Shown here piece by piece: positions 63,776 through 64,000 of a stretch of 64,000 nt of DNA. Below the pieces are notes generated by a model. The model did not search any database. It was given only the letters and a program-made list of their open reading frames with translations, and was not told the DNA's origin. The stretch covers positions 62,001 to 126,000 of the forward strand of contig JAIPJS010000009.1 in NCBI GenBank assembly GCA_021734025.1, given 5' to 3'. Position 1 is the first letter of the stretch, and every line of letters starts with the position of its first letter. The translations under genes and the position numbers were made by a program. Origin of the DNA: Candidatus Neomarinimicrobiota bacterium. Its GTDB lineage: Bacteria > Fidelibacterota > JAANXI01.

Positions 63776-64000
63776 ATGCCAAAAAGGATTTCAATTATTG
63801 TACTTATCCTCGGATTATCGATAACACTTGTTTATGGACAACAAAAGGCTACTGAGCCACTGACAAATGTGATGAATGAACTGGCGATCGACATGTATCA
63901 GGTCAGTCAGGGGATATGGCACGAGGATTACCAGATGATTGCGGAGGGCGGCAAGGCGATCGCCACTCATCCGAAGGTACCGCAGGAGCAGCGCCGGGAA
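63776..64000 (+). CDS. Exported protein, truncated by the window end
   Basis: The first 75 codons are present. ATG at 63776 with GGAGG eight bases upstream. Signal peptide (RISIIVLILGLSITLVYG) followed by a helical start, MNELAIDMYQVSQGIWHEDY, then MIAEGGKAIATHPKV. The spaced His and the helical pattern recall cytochrome c'-type or other four-helix periplasmic proteins, but the decisive C-terminal part is missing. Under a promoter with operator-like site E. Confidence 0.75.
   Translation, partial: MPKRISIIVLILGLSITLVYGQQKATEPLTNVMNELAIDMYQVSQGIWHEDYQMIAEGGKAIATHPKVPQEQRRE

Overview
This window reads as chromosomal DNA of a Gram-negative bacterium of the FCB superphylum, probably near the Ignavibacteria, Calditrichota and Marinimicrobia lines. 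The reasons are a complete Kdo and LPS-transport gene set, two secreted proteins ending in a YPNPFNP-type sorting tail, and an operon organisation with HflKC, HslVU and sigma-54. No rRNA, tRNA or CRISPR array was seen. Almost every gene lies on the minus strand; the only plus-strand genes are at 31.5, 36.6, 63.0 and 63.8 kb.

Layout. 0.1-6.6 kb: a haem lipoprotein, a TPR sensor-like protein and a 1399-residue secreted repeat protein. 6.9-21.9 kb: housekeeping genes (argF; hflK-hflC-hslV-hslU; rpoN-lptB-lptC-kdsD, then kdsC-kdsA-pyrG-kdsB; gatC) and a secreted pectate lyase. A 461-bp cassette carrying a GxxExxY gene between terminal inverted repeats sits between kdsC and kdsD. 22.1-28.9 kb: a MacB/TolC-type export operon led by a YIP1-family gene. 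29.1-31.4 kb: an ABC-2 transporter under a YtrA-like GntR repressor. 31.5-36.4 kb: nitrogen-oxide and copper redox genes (Tll0287-like haem protein, NnrS-like and CopD-like membrane proteins, a membrane-anchored three-cupredoxin NirK, hemerythrin-DUF2249). 36.5-45.9 kb: a DGC protein, an FKBP isomerase, two large sensor histidine kinases, a DUF6448 protein and a cupin. 46.2-52.0 kb: a Tat-exported molybdenum hydroxylase with its maturation factors. 52.6-62.5 kb: a large energy locus with a MerR regulator, a tri-haem cytochrome, two half-size YeeE/YedE sulfur transporters, a polysulfide/thiosulfate-reductase-type Mo-FeS-NrfD complex, and a cytochrome b/Rieske pair with a multihaem cytochrome in place of cytochrome c1. 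63.0-64.0 kb: a GFA-family protein and a truncated exported protein.

Two systems stand out. First, an unassigned operator, ATTCAGA-N8-TCTGAAT, lies directly downstream of the -10 box of four promoters built alike (-35, 16-17 bp, -10, operator). These drive hemerythrin-nirK, the DGC gene, the cupin and the gene at the right edge, which implies a repressor-controlled regulon whose regulator is not in the window. Second, the 52.6-62.5 kb locus joins sulfur import, a periplasmic Mo sulfur reductase (or oxidase) and a quinol-cytochrome module behind a cysteine-rich MerR protein with a palindromic operator at its own start.

The intergenic DNA is unusually rich in repeats: foldback elements, GC-rich mini-hairpins, GTGTT tandem tracts and CGCAAAGACGC-type terminal repeats. 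Several families occur more than once in the window.
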